DNA of 64,000 bases from Exiguobacterium sp018617385 (GTDB lineage Bacteria > Bacillota > Bacilli > Exiguobacteriales > Exiguobacteriaceae), in contig NZ_JACSKA010000001.1 in the NCBI RefSeq assembly GCF_018617385.1, positions 744,001-808,000 on the forward strand, in the 5' to 3' direction. Shown piece by piece: positions 51,900-61,303 of the stretch. A model generated the notes under the pieces. The model saw nothing but the letters and a program-made list of their open reading frames with translations, did not search any database and had not been told where the DNA came from. Made by a program: the position numbers and the translations under genes. Position 1 is the first letter of the stretch. The number at the start of each line of letters is the position of its first letter.

Positions 51900-53618
51900 T
51901 TATTTTTTAATGTCGAACTTTTCGCTAAGGAAGTTCACGACTTCTTCAGCTGTGTCCATGTTGAGGACTTCGTTGACGATTGCTTCTGTTTCCGACTTCG
52001 TCAAGCGTTTCACGAGGCTACGCGCACGAAGGACGCTTGAAGCGGACATTGAGAATTCGTCGAGACCAAGACCGAGAAGGATTGGAATCGCGAGTTCTTC
52101 TCCAGCCATCTCTCCACACATGCCGACCCATTTGCCAGCTTTGTGTGCTTCTGTGATGACGTTGTGGAGAAGGTTCAAGATGGCAGGGTTGAACGGTTGG
52201 TACAAGTAAGAAACTTTTTCGTTCATCCGGTCAGCCGCCATCGTGTATTGAATCAAGTCGTTTGTACCGACTGAGAAGAAGTCGACTTCTTTTGCGAATT
52301 GTTTCGCCATGACAGCCGTTGATGGAATTTCAACCATCATTCCAGTCTCATATTGTCCGACTTCGATTCCTTCTTCTTTCAACTTCGCTTCTTCTTCGAG
52401 AAGAAGGGCTTTCGCCGCGCGGAACTCTTCGAGTGTCGCAATCATTGGGAACATGATGGCGAGGTTCCCGTGAGCTGAGGCACGGAGAAGGGCGCGAAGT
52501 TGTGTGCGGAACAAATCTGTTTCCTCGAGGCAAAGGCGGATGGCACGATAGCCGAGGAACGGGTTCATTTCTTTCGGGAGGTCAAGGTATGACAACTCTT
52601 TGTCGCCACCGATGTCGAGTGTACGGATGACGACTTGCTTGCCTTCCATCCCTTCAAGAACCGTTTTGTATGCTGTGTATTGCTCTTCTTCAGTCGGGAA
52701 CGTTTCAGAGTCCATATATAGGAACTCCGTACGATAGAGCCCGATTGCATCTGAACCGTTTTTCAAAACGCCTTCGAGGTCGTTCGGTGTCCCGATGTTC
52801 GCAGCAAGCTTCACTTTGTGACCGTCCGCTGTGATCGACTCTTCGTTGACGAGTTGCTTCAACTCTTCTTTGTACGCTTCAAAATCAGCACGTTTGCCTT
52901 CGTATTCTTTGACGAGATCTTCTGAAGGGTTAACGAAGACGTCACCTTCCGTACCGTCAATGATGACGAGGTCACCGTTTTTGATTTCTTCAAGTGCCAC
53001 TTTCGTACCAACGACGGCTGGAATTTCAAGTGAGCGTGACATGATGGCAGAGTGAGACGTACGTCCACCGATGTTCGTCGCGAATCCTTTGACGTATTTA
53101 CGGTTGAGTTGTGCCGTATCAGAAGGCGTCAAGTCCTCTGCGATGATGATGACTTCTTCTGAAATCGAAGCTGGAGTCACGAATGTCACTCCGAGAATGT
53201 GAGCCATGACACGTTTTGTCACGTCACGAACATCAGCCGCACGTTCGCGCATGTATTCGTTATCCATTGATTCGAAAATCATGACCATCGTTTGGGCAAC
53301 TTCGTCAAGTGCCTTCGCAGCGTTCATGTTTTCGCTTTCAATTTTGTCGTTCACTTGCGATACGATTTCTGGGTCCTCAACGATTAAAAGGTGAGCTGAG
53401 AAAATCTCGGCTTTGTCTGGACCGAGCTCACGAAGTGTATGTTCGCGAATGGCTTCAAGCTCCGTTTTAGATTGTGCGATTGCATCTTGGAAACGAGCCT
53501 TTTCTGCAGCGACATCTTCAATCTTGTGTGATGGGATATCGAATGAAGGTGTCTCCATGACGAATGCTTTTGCAACTGCAATCCCTGCAGATGCACCAAT
53601 ACCTTTAATGTGTGACAT
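51900..53618 (-). CDS. ptsI: Phosphoenolpyruvate-protein phosphotransferase (PTS enzyme I)
   Basis: This 572-residue general PTS enzyme takes phosphate from PEP and passes it to HPr. The active-site histidine is in GGRTSHSAIMSRSLE, the PEP-binding region contains GLYRTEFLYMD and DFFSVGTNDLIQYT, and the cysteine is in GMCGEMAGEE. Length is full. The usual ptsH neighbour is missing on both sides. I use the ATG at 53618 (AGAGGGA upstream) in place of one 21 bases earlier. Confidence 0.95.
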   Translation of the reverse strand: MSHIKGIGASAGIAVAKAFVMETPSFDIPSHKIEDVAAEKARFQDAIAQSKTELEAIREHTLRELGPDKAEIFSAHLLIVEDPEIVSQVNDKIESENMNAAKALDEVAQTMVMIFESMDNEYMRERAADVRDVTKRVMAHILGVTFVTPASISEEVIIIAEDLTPSDTAQLNRKYVKGFATNIGGRTSHSAIMSRSLEIPAVVGTKVALEEIKNGDLVIIDGTEGDVFVNPSEDLVKEYEGKRADFEAYKEELKQLVNEESITADGHKVKLAANIGTPNDLEGVLKNGSDAIGLYRTEFLYMDSETFPTEEEQYTAYKTVLEGMEGKQVVIRTLDIGGDKELSYLDLPKEMNPFLGYRAIRLCLEETDLFRTQLRALLRASAHGNLAIMFPMIATLEEFRAAKALLLEEEAKLKEEGIEVGQYETGMMVEIPSTAVMAKQFAKEVDFFSVGTNDLIQYTMAADRMNEKVSYLYQPFNPAILNLLHNVITEAHKAGKWVGMCGEMAGEELAIPILLGLGLDEFSMSASSVLRARSLVKRLTKSETEAIVNEVLNMDTAEEVVNFLSEKFDIKK

Positions 53619-53943
53619 AAGCGTAGTCCCTCTTTTCAAAGAAATAGTGTACTTTCCTGCCTCGTTACTTCATACCCGAAAAGAAAAAAGAATTAACGAG
53701 AACGGGGAAAGTTAAAGTAGCAACGGTCTACGACTAGGGGAAGCCTCGACCAGTCAAATTGGCCTCACTTCACGATGAAGAGAAGCCCGATTGCGTACTT
53801 TCTTATCCTATCATAAAATAAAACAACGTCACAACGAGGAGATAGCCCATGAATTCGAAGATTTCTTGACTCTTACGCATACTATTTCATTATTTTGGAG
53901 AAGTTCGTTATGCTTACCATATATATAGAAGGGAAGTGGCAAT
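53619..53943. other. 325-base intergenic region between ptsI and pepA
   Basis: This divergent intergenic region holds no gene I can support. Read toward ptsI (minus strand), it contains several short hairpins (CTTCA-TCG-TGAAG, GGCCA/TGGTC and CTCGTTAA/TAACGAG with a long loop rich in T). It could be a structured ptsI leader. The side next to pepA is AT-rich and contains TTGACT-like and ATATAT promoter-like text but no strong match. No RAT is evident. Confidence 0.4.
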
Positions 53944-55383
53944 ATGTATCAAATTGCTCAATTAAATTGGACCGATACTTACGAGACAATCGTCGTTGGG
54001 GTCGGAGCGGCTGACTCGATCGATGAAGGACTCGACACATTGTTTGCTGGACGCGTCAAAGCACTCATTCAATCAGGAGACCTCTCTACGAAGACGGGAG
54101 AAGTGACGATACTTCCGACATTCACGGGGGAGACGGCGCGTGTCTTATTTGTCGGACTCGGTCAACGAAATGACATGACGACCGAGAACGTTCGGAATTG
54201 GTTCGGGAAAGTCTCGAAACTGATCAAGTCACGTGGATTGAAGGACGTCGCCGTAGCGCTTGATACGTTTACGGACGGTGCGGCACGCATATTCACAGAA
54301 GCATATGAAATGGCGACGTATGCCCATCCTACATATAAGTCTGCTCCAAAAGAAGCGGTCGAAGAACCGACGATCACGTTGCTCGGTGACGTGGATCAGA
54401 CGGATATCGATGCGGGTGCGGCTTATGGGAAAGGGGTCAATGTCGCCCGTACATTGACGATGATGCCGGCCAATATTTTGACAGCGGAGACGTTAGCGGA
54501 TTACGCGGTTGAGTTGGCGAAACGTCATGATTTCAAATACCGCATCCTTGAAAAAGAAGAGATGGAAGGACTCGGGATGGGGGCATTGCTCGCAGTCAAC
54601 CAGGGGTCGACGATTCCTCCAAAATTGATTGTACTCGAGTATCGTGGGGCAGAAGAGGCTCCGATTGCCGTTGTCGGGAAGGGTGTCACGTTCGACACAG
54701 GCGGCTATTCAATCAAGCCGAAAGATGGCATCGTCGGGATGAAAGGGGATATGGGTGGCGCTGCTACCGTCCTCGGATTGTTCGAGACCCTCGGATTGAC
54801 GCGACCAAAACGGAACGTGATTGGCATCATCGGTGCGACCGACAATATGATTTCTGGAGATGCGTTCAAACCAGATGATGTGATCACGGCCATGAATGGA
54901 AAGACGATCGAAGTATTGAACACGGATGCAGAGGGACGTCTTGTGTTAGCGGATGCGGTCACGTTTGCGAAAACGTATGAACCAAAAGCCATCATCGATG
55001 TGGCTACGCTCACAGGTGGCGTTCTCGTCGCCCTCGGGACAGACGTGACGGGCTGTCTAACGAACGACGATACCCTCTATCGTTCGCTTGAAGAGGCGAG
55101 CCGTGAGACGAACGAACTCGTGTGGCAGATGCCATATTTCGATGTCTTTATCGACAAGGTGAGAAAATCGGAAGTTGCCGACTTGAACAACTCACCAGGT
55201 CGTTTCGGACATATGATTTTTGGTGGCGCATTTGTCGGTGAGTTTGTCGGCGATACACCATGGCTACATCTCGATATTGCAGGAACGAGCGAACGAGCGG
55301 CAGCGAATGACCTCGGTCCGAAGGGGCCAACGGGTGTCATGGTTCGAACCCTCGCACGGATGATTGAATCGTGGGAGCGGTAA
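53944..55383 (+). CDS. pepA: Leucyl aminopeptidase (M17, PepA)
   Basis: This 479-residue two-metal cytosolic aminopeptidase removes N-terminal residues from peptides. Metal and catalytic residues lie in GKGVTFDTGGYSIKP and in the signature NTDAEGRLVLADA. The N-terminal macro-like domain is present. In Bacillus the homologue (yuiE) is in the same yui region. AAGGGAAG lies upstream. Confidence 0.95.
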   Translation: MYQIAQLNWTDTYETIVVGVGAADSIDEGLDTLFAGRVKALIQSGDLSTKTGEVTILPTFTGETARVLFVGLGQRNDMTTENVRNWFGKVSKLIKSRGLKDVAVALDTFTDGAARIFTEAYEMATYAHPTYKSAPKEAVEEPTITLLGDVDQTDIDAGAAYGKGVNVARTLTMMPANILTAETLADYAVELAKRHDFKYRILEKEEMEGLGMGALLAVNQGSTIPPKLIVLEYRGAEEAPIAVVGKGVTFDTGGYSIKPKDGIVGMKGDMGGAATVLGLFETLGLTRPKRNVIGIIGATDNMISGDAFKPDDVITAMNGKTIEVLNTDAEGRLVLADAVTFAKTYEPKAIIDVATLTGGVLVALGTDVTGCLTNDDTLYRSLEEASRETNELVWQMPYFDVFIDKVRKSEVADLNNSPGRFGHMIFGGAFVGEFVGDTPWLHLDIAGTSERAAANDLGPKGPTGVMVRTLARMIESWER

Positions 55384-55535
55384 GAGCGGGTGGCGTAATC
55401 GGTTTGGCGATTCTGTGTGGCCTATGCTACACGGTTTGGCCGAACCGTATTTGGTTAGGGAGTACAGTGTTTCTCGCCGTATTTGGCGTGTTGATGATGT
55501 TACAGGAGGTACGACATGGTAGGAGTAGGAATTGA
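55371..55535 (+). CDS. Probable small two-helix membrane protein
   Basis: A 54-codon frame starts at GTG 55371, inside the last codons of pepA, and ends at TGA 55533-55535, inside the start of the DUF429 gene. The product has two hydrophobic segments, VIGLAILCGLCYTVW and STVFLAVFGVLMML, separated by PNRIWLG, as in genuine two-pass mini-proteins. The 130 bases between the flanking genes have no other explanation. The RBS (GGATGA) is weak and overlap of both ends suggests translational coupling. No family recognised. Confidence 0.55.
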   Translation: MGAVRAGGVIGLAILCGLCYTVWPNRIWLGSTVFLAVFGVLMMLQEVRHGRSRN

Positions 55536-56175
55536 TGGTGCACGTGGCGGCTGGGTACGGATCACATACGACAGCATCTCACTTTGTTTAACGATTTCTG
55601 AGACGTTGGAGGAGTTACTGATTGATGGTGCCATGCATTTTGTGGATATGCCGAAAGATTTAGGGACGGTCGACCATCCGAGCCGCGAATGCGATGCGTG
55701 GATGCGTTGCCGACTCAGCCAACGAAAGTCGTCCGTCTTCACTCCGCCGATTCAAGAGGTGTTGCACGAAGCGACTTATGAGGAAGCGAATGAAAGGAGT
55801 CGGGCGTTGGTTGGTAAAGGGATTAGTAAACAAGCGTGGAATCTTGTTCCCCGAATCCGCGAGTTTCAGCAGGTGAAGGCATCTGACGTTTACGAATCAC
55901 ATCCGGAAGTTTGTTTCTCGGTCATGATGGGACATGAGGCAAGTCATTCGAAAAAGACGGTCGAAGGGCAGGATGAGCGAATCGAGTTACTTCGGCAATA
56001 CTCGAAAAGTTCTCCATGGAAATGGAAGATGTCGAACGTCCAAATCGACGATATTATCGATGCGTGCATCTTGGCGGTAGCTGCCTATGAAGCGGGGACA
56101 AATGGTCTCTCGCTCCAGCCGGCAGAATCCGATCAACCCGTAGTGGCTGTACCTCAAATGAAAAAAGAGCGATGA
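55516..56175 (+). CDS. DUF429 family protein
   Basis: This 219-residue protein has the DUF429 opening GVGIDGARGGWV, an RNase H-like fold start. Conserved segments are CDAWMRCRLSQRKSSVF and ESHPEVCFSVM, and the tail IDDIIDACILAVAAYEA holds an acidic pair. The family is predicted to act on nucleic acids but has no proven role. ACAGGAGG precedes the ATG. Confidence 0.88.
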   Translation: MVGVGIDGARGGWVRITYDSISLCLTISETLEELLIDGAMHFVDMPKDLGTVDHPSRECDAWMRCRLSQRKSSVFTPPIQEVLHEATYEEANERSRALVGKGISKQAWNLVPRIREFQQVKASDVYESHPEVCFSVMMGHEASHSKKTVEGQDERIELLRQYSKSSPWKWKMSNVQIDDIIDACILAVAAYEAGTNGLSLQPAESDQPVVAVPQMKKER

Positions 56176-56198
56176 AATCAACATTTCATCGCTCTTTT
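56163..56198. terminator. Bidirectional terminator
   Basis: Perfect hairpin AAAAGAGCGATGAAAT/ATTTCATCGCTCTTTT between convergent genes; its arms overlap the last codons of both. Confidence 0.9.
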
Positions 56199-57319
56199 GC
56201 TGTCGTCGTAGGCGGACCGACGATAAATCGCCATATGTAATGAAACACTTTGGCATTGTATACGGCTTTTAATAGAACGGCGAGGACGGGCCCGACGATA
56301 AAGCCGAGGACACCGAATAGCTTCAATCCAACGAAGATGGAGATGAGTGCGACAAGCGGGTTCAGCCCGATATGGGAACCGACAATTTTCGGTTCAGCCA
56401 AATTGCGTTGGACGATGACGATGATATACAACACGACCAATCCGATGGCCACGAACCAATCACCTGTCACCGCGGCATAAGCGGCCCAAGGAATGAGTAG
56501 CGTCCCGACCCCCAAATAAGGCAAGAGGTCAAAGAACCCCGCGAGTAAAGCGAACGAGAGTGGATTGTCAACACGGAGGATGAGCATGCCGATCAAAACG
56601 ATCCCGAATGTGATGGAGATGAGCGTGAACTGGGCACGGACGTATCCAAATAGGGCAGACTTGAGGTTGATCATCACTTCCTCGAATTCTTTGAATCCTT
56701 TCCGCTTGTTCAGACGATTCAATGAGTTGACGTATGCTGGCCAATCCTTTGTGATGAAGAACCAAGCGAGCACAATGACGACTACGAGCAACAAGACAAG
56801 CGGTAGCGCCGCTAACATGTTTTGTAGCACACTGGCCACACCACGGGACAGGACGCCGATGGCTGCAGCGAGTTGGACACCGAGTTCGGTGATTCCTCCC
56901 TCGAGCGATGTCGTCTGTCCGGGATTTAACTGCTGATAGCTCTCATATGCATCGTTGACGAGCGGTGCGATTTTCTCATTGAACAGTCGTTGGATAAACT
57001 CGGTGAGTGTCTCAATTTGTTCAGGAAGTCGTTCCGCTGCCACCGTCGCATAATGAATCAGTTGGATAATGACGATGGTGATGATTCCGACGACGATGCT
57101 GAGCACGATGATTAAGGAAATGAGAGTGCCGAGTGCACGAGGCATATTTGTTTTTCGCTCGAAAAAGTTGACGAGCGGAACGGTCATCAAGGATAAGAGC
57201 AGGGCGAACACGAACGGATATGTATATTCAAAAAGTATGTTCAATAGCCACGTGATTAAAAAGAAACCGATGACGACGAGGACAAATCGAAGCAATTGCC
57301 AAAGTCTTGCCGATGACAT
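56186..57319 (-). CDS. AI-2E family transporter (YueF/YubA-like)
   Basis: This 377-residue polytopic membrane protein of the AI-2 exporter (UPF0118) family has 7-8 helices. Family text includes GFFDLLPYLGVGTLLIPWA and LAEPKIVGSHIGLNPLVALISIFVG. Members export autoinducer-2 or act as Na+(Li+)/H+ antiporters, so the function here is open. I use the ATG at 57319 after AAAGGGTGG instead of a TTG 24 bases earlier. Confidence 0.9.
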   Translation of the reverse strand: MSSARLWQLLRFVLVVIGFFLITWLLNILFEYTYPFVFALLLSLMTVPLVNFFERKTNMPRALGTLISLIIVLSIVVGIITIVIIQLIHYATVAAERLPEQIETLTEFIQRLFNEKIAPLVNDAYESYQQLNPGQTTSLEGGITELGVQLAAAIGVLSRGVASVLQNMLAALPLVLLLVVVIVLAWFFITKDWPAYVNSLNRLNKRKGFKEFEEVMINLKSALFGYVRAQFTLISITFGIVLIGMLILRVDNPLSFALLAGFFDLLPYLGVGTLLIPWAAYAAVTGDWFVAIGLVVLYIIVIVQRNLAEPKIVGSHIGLNPLVALISIFVGLKLFGVLGFIVGPVLAVLLKAVYNAKVFHYIWRFIVGPPTTTAKER

Positions 57320-57404
57320 GTGGAACCCACCCTTTCCAGACAACTAGGTTGAGCATAGTATATCATGTAAGCGGTAAATAAAGCAGAAAGATAGGTGAAT
57401 GAGC

Positions 57405-58178
57405 ATGAGAGAAGTTCAACAAAAAATCGATACGATGATTCTTCATTTAGGTGGCTATTGGAAACCTTTATCGGGGTTAGCACGATTGTTAGAAGAAGTA
57501 GGAGAAGTAGGAGGCGCGTTAAGGAGAGAGGCTCAGGATGAGTTGAAAGAGGAGTTGCTTGATGTCCTAGTGATCTCCACGTGTCTAGCGAACCAGTATG
57601 CGATTGCATTACAACAACCAGAGGCCGAGAGAAGCGAATCGAAAGAGAAGCTCTATTTTCAAATTGTGGAAGAGGCAGGCGAAGTGGCACGGATTTTGAA
57701 CGCCTATGAAGGCGATAAGAAGTTAAAACCGAATCGTAAAGGACAATCACTACAGCAGCATATTGAGCGATTGCAACGGGCCGTCATGTCTCTCGGCGCG
57801 TCTTACCAACTCAATCTGTTCGATTCACTCTTTGCCCTCATCGAAGAGAAGTCGGCCCGGGACTTCGGACGATTTGACCACACGCCGGACCCGATCACAG
57901 AGACATCGGTGCGTACTTATTTATCGCATCAGCCAGGTCGCTATTGGGGCGGGGTCCCAGTTAAATCATTTGAGCGATTCGACCGATATATAGAACGAGA
58001 ACAACATGTCGAGCGGTTTTATCGCATTGCAGCGATTGAAGGACTGGATGGATTTGTGATTCAACAGAGACGAGATGGATTGATCGGTATAGAGAATCCT
58101 TTCGTTAAAGATGGCTTTACTGTCGCCATCGAAGATTACGGAGCGGAGACGTTTCTGATTATCCGACCAGCTAAATAA
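57405..58178 (+). CDS. MazG-like protein with second MazG-like repeat and novel C-terminal region
   Basis: This 257-residue protein has a first MazG-like helical module (about residues 15-70) with the EExxE and ExxD metal motifs in LLEEVGEVGGAL and KEELLDVLV. A second module (about 85-150) keeps EEAGEVARIL, but its ExxD is not clear. About 90 C-terminal residues (from YLSHQPGRYWGG on) match nothing I know and look alpha/beta. MazG proteins hydrolyse NTPs or dNTPs. The ATG at 57405 follows AGGTGA. Confidence 0.75.
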   Translation: MREVQQKIDTMILHLGGYWKPLSGLARLLEEVGEVGGALRREAQDELKEELLDVLVISTCLANQYAIALQQPEAERSESKEKLYFQIVEEAGEVARILNAYEGDKKLKPNRKGQSLQQHIERLQRAVMSLGASYQLNLFDSLFALIEEKSARDFGRFDHTPDPITETSVRTYLSHQPGRYWGGVPVKSFERFDRYIEREQHVERFYRIAAIEGLDGFVIQQRRDGLIGIENPFVKDGFTVAIEDYGAETFLIIRPAK

Positions 58179-58304
58179 AAACATTTACCTTTTTATCAAA
58201 AACATTCATCTTTTTTTCAAATATTTACTTTTTTTAAAAAAGCATTATGCTAATATGAAATTGTTGTTAGTAGGAAATGCCGCAATGAGAAAGGAATATT
58301 TTGG

Positions 58305-60221
58305 ATGAAAATGAAACTATTGAAAGTTGCCCTCATCTTAACGGTCTTCTTGTTAGGGATGCAACTTCCATCTGTCGAAGCTGCTACTTACGATGGAGAG
58401 ACGACTGTCAATTTGAACATTCGTACAAAACCTAGTCTGAGTGGAACGGTAGTGAAGACATTACCGAGAGGCACGAAAGTAGAGTATGGAGCGTATAATC
58501 AGTCCTGGCACAAAGTGTATGTAAACAATCGTACATACTATGCCTCGGCCCAGTACATTCGAAAACTTTCATCCACTTCAAGTTCGTTAACGACACAGGC
58601 GGCAACGTCTACTGGAGTGACGACTGCGAATTTAAACGTTCGCGTCACGTCCCATCGATCGGCGACGATTGTGACCACGTTGAAGAAGGGGACGGAAGTG
58701 AAGTATGCCGTTCATAATTCTTCTTGGGCAAAAGTCTACTTGAACGGGAAGACGTACTATGCCGCAAAAGCTTACATCGCACCAAAACTCACCGAGTCGA
58801 ATGTGGATCGGACAAATGGATACACGAACCGTGATTTGAAATTGTTCGCTGAACGGAACCAACGTTCGAAAGTACAAAAAGTTCTTCCGAAACATACGGC
58901 TGTCGTCTCGAGTAAATATAATTCGAGCTGGTCGATTGTCTATATCGGGAACGAAACGTACTACACGCCGACTTGGGGCATTACAGAAGGCACATTGGAT
59001 AGTGGTGTAGAGAAAAAAGACGGGTATGCAAACCGGGATCTGAAACTCTTCGCTGAGCGGAATCAACGTTCGGCGGTGAAGAAGTTACTCCCTGTTAATA
59101 CAGCCGTCGTCTCAAGCAAATACAACTCGAGCTGGTCGATTGTCTATCTCGGAAGTGAAACGTATTACACACCGACAGCTTGGATCTCTACTTCAAAAAC
59201 GCCGACAGAGCCTCCGACGACAACGAAACCGGATGATGGACTCACGCAAGGGTATGCAAACCGTACTGTAAACTTGTTTGGAAAAACTCATCAGAGTTCG
59301 GAAGTCCTCATGGTTCTTCCGAAGTACACGGCTGTTTCTTACAAAGCGTACAATTCGAGTTGGTCGACTGTTCATATCGGCTCAAAAGTCTACTACACAG
59401 CAAGTTCGTGGTTGACGAAAGGGAAAGCCCCGGCTGCGCCAGAAGCTGCTCCAAAAGGTACAGTTTACATCAACACTCCAGGTGATGTATTGAACGTTCG
59501 TTCGAAAGCGAGTCTCAGTTCAAGTGTCATTGGTCAACTTGCACATGCATCGCAGGTGTCACACTATGGAACGACAAACGGGTTCTACAAGATTAAATAC
59601 AATGGAAAAGATGGATACATTTCAGCGGCGTTCACGCAGACATTGAAGCCGAGTGCCAACTCACCAATCATTGTCCTTGACCCTGGTCATGGTGGGAAGG
59701 ACCCAGGCGCGATCAATGGTACTTTTTATGAGAAGGATGTCGTGTTAGACATCGCAAAACGCGCTGAGAAATATCTACGTGAAAAATATGGATATACGGT
59801 TAAGTTAACACGCTCAACAGATATCTTTATTGAAACTTATAATCGTGCACCGCTTGCGAAGTCAATGGGTGGTGTGGTCTTCGTCAGTCTGCATAACAAT
59901 GCTGATCCGACGCGTTCTGCTGACGGAATTGAAACATACTACTCTGCGAATACGAGTCAAGCTTCCCGCAGTCGATCATTGGCGACGTCGATTCAAAAGA
60001 ATGTCATGTCAATGATGTCGAGCTCGGGAATGGGTAGCCGTGGTGTTAAGACGAATATTTTCACCGTCATTAATCATAACTTGATGCCGTCAGCGCTCGT
60101 GGAACTTGGATTTATCACGTCAGCAAAAGATGTGGCATTATTACGTAATGGTGGGTCACGTCAAAAAATGGCCGAAGGTGTCGCGGAAGGAATCGTTGAA
60201 TACTTGAAGGCAAATAAATAA
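58305..60221 (+). CDS. N-acetylmuramoyl-L-alanine amidase with SH3 repeats
   Basis: This 638-residue secreted cell-wall hydrolase has a signal peptide to about residue 26 (LGMQLPSVEA), then six to seven bacterial SH3-type repeats (residues about 27-445), and a C-terminal Amidase_3 domain. The amidase zinc ligands are in VLDPGHGGKDPGA, the acidic KDVVLDIAKR and FVSLHNNAD, and the catalytic glutamate is in ALVELGFITS. It cleaves the bond between muramic acid and L-alanine in peptidoglycan. The repeats should bind the wall. It is monocistronic with a strong terminator; AAAGGA lies upstream. Confidence 0.94.
   Translation: MKMKLLKVALILTVFLLGMQLPSVEAATYDGETTVNLNIRTKPSLSGTVVKTLPRGTKVEYGAYNQSWHKVYVNNRTYYASAQYIRKLSSTSSSLTTQAATSTGVTTANLNVRVTSHRSATIVTTLKKGTEVKYAVHNSSWAKVYLNGKTYYAAKAYIAPKLTESNVDRTNGYTNRDLKLFAERNQRSKVQKVLPKHTAVVSSKYNSSWSIVYIGNETYYTPTWGITEGTLDSGVEKKDGYANRDLKLFAERNQRSAVKKLLPVNTAVVSSKYNSSWSIVYLGSETYYTPTAWISTSKTPTEPPTTTKPDDGLTQGYANRTVNLFGKTHQSSEVLMVLPKYTAVSYKAYNSSWSTVHIGSKVYYTASSWLTKGKAPAAPEAAPKGTVYINTPGDVLNVRSKASLSSSVIGQLAHASQVSHYGTTNGFYKIKYNGKDGYISAAFTQTLKPSANSPIIVLDPGHGGKDPGAINGTFYEKDVVLDIAKRAEKYLREKYGYTVKLTRSTDIFIETYNRAPLAKSMGGVVFVSLHNNADPTRSADGIETYYSANTSQASRSRSLATSIQKNVMSMMSSSGMGSRGVKTNIFTVINHNLMPSALVELGFITSAKDVALLRNGGSRQKMAEGVAEGIVEYLKANK
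58815..59195 (+). repeat. Pair of near-identical SH3 repeats inside the amidase gene
   Basis: Residues about 171-226 and 239-295 are nearly identical (both contain NRDLKLFAERNQRS and TAVVSSKYNSSWSIVY), spaced 68 codons apart. This indicates a recent in-frame internal duplication. Confidence 0.85.
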
Positions 60222-60226
60222 AGAGC

Positions 60227-60264
60227 AAACTCCCCGATGCTTTGAGAGCATCGGGGAGTTTTTT
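60227..60264. terminator. Bidirectional terminator between amidase and nrdF
   Basis: Perfect hairpin AAACTCCCCGATGC/GCATCGGGGAGTTT with T run on the plus strand and A flank on the other. Confidence 0.9.
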
Positions 60265-61303
60265 ATAAATCATCAAATCCGTTCGCGTCTGTCACTTTCG
60301 CATAAGAACGTGACTTCTGTTCGAAGAAATCAGATTTTGTCGCATTGAGCGAGTCGTCGGAGTATGCACGGATCCAAGGCATGACATCTTCGTCAAATCC
60401 CTCATACAAGTCATTCAGACCGATGACGCGGAGGCGTTTGTTCGCCAAGTACTTGACGTAGTCTCGCATTTCACTGACGTCGAGTCCGTCAAGGTCGCGT
60501 AGTACATATTCACACCACTCGATCTCGAGATCGACCGCTTCCGCCATCGTGTCGTATACGAACTGACTGAACTGTCCGTTTTCATCAATCTTAGGATTTT
60601 CTGTCAGTACGGCACGTAAGAGTTGGCTGATGAAGTAAGAATGCTGCATTTCGTCGCGCTGGATATAACTGATCATCGTGGATGTCCCCACCATCTTTTG
60701 GTGTCGGGCAAGGTTATAGAAGTAGGCGAATCCTGAATAGAAGTTGATTCCTTCCAAAATGACGGATGCGACGAGCGATTTCGCAAAGTTTTCGGCGTTC
60801 GGAGTCTCGCGGAACGCTTCATATAAGTCCAGGATGAATTGATTGCGCTTCATGACCATCTCATCGTCTTTGGCGATGTCAAAGATTCGATTTTGTTCAG
60901 CGAGCGGCACGAGACTTGATAGGACATAGCTGTATGATTGATTGTGCACGACCTCTTGTTGTGCGATGACCGCGAGAACGGCGTGTACAGATGAGTCAGA
61001 TGAGAACATGGAAGACTCGAGGATATATCGTGTCTGGACCGAGTCGAGAATCGAGAGCAGTCCGATGATCCGTTTGAATGCATCCTGTTCACGTTCAGTC
61101 AATTGCGGCCATTGTTGCATATCCTTAGACATGGAAATCTCATCAGGAATCCAGAAGTTCGATAACAACTGTTTGTAAATGGTATAGAACTGAGGATACG
61201 CGATATCGTTCCAATTGACGATCGAGCTCGTTTCCCCGCCAATGATGGCGGTTGCCCGGTTAGGATGTTTGGGCGACAATAATTTGATTTTCTGAATCGA
61301 CAT
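60263..61303 (-). CDS. nrdF: Ribonucleotide reductase beta subunit NrdF
   Basis: This 346-residue metal-radical subunit of an aerobic ribonucleotide reductase has carboxylate and histidine metal ligands in QQEVVHNQSY and RDEMQHSYFI, and the typical C-terminus that docks with the alpha subunit. It generates the tyrosyl radical needed for deoxynucleotide synthesis. The adjacent nrdI points to a class Ib dimanganese enzyme. Its start lies inside the end of nrdI (44-base overlap), with GAAGGAG upstream. Confidence 0.94.
   Translation of the reverse strand: MSIQKIKLLSPKHPNRATAIIGGETSSIVNWNDIAYPQFYTIYKQLLSNFWIPDEISMSKDMQQWPQLTEREQDAFKRIIGLLSILDSVQTRYILESSMFSSDSSVHAVLAVIAQQEVVHNQSYSYVLSSLVPLAEQNRIFDIAKDDEMVMKRNQFILDLYEAFRETPNAENFAKSLVASVILEGINFYSGFAYFYNLARHQKMVGTSTMISYIQRDEMQHSYFISQLLRAVLTENPKIDENGQFSQFVYDTMAEAVDLEIEWCEYVLRDLDGLDVSEMRDYVKYLANKRLRVIGLNDLYEGFDEDVMPWIRAYSDDSLNATKSDFFEQKSRSYAKVTDANGFDDL

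Noticed and set aside
58815..59195. Direct repeats as a CRISPR array or mobile element
   Set aside because: They are in-frame protein repeats (SH3 type) without spacer structure or inverted ends.
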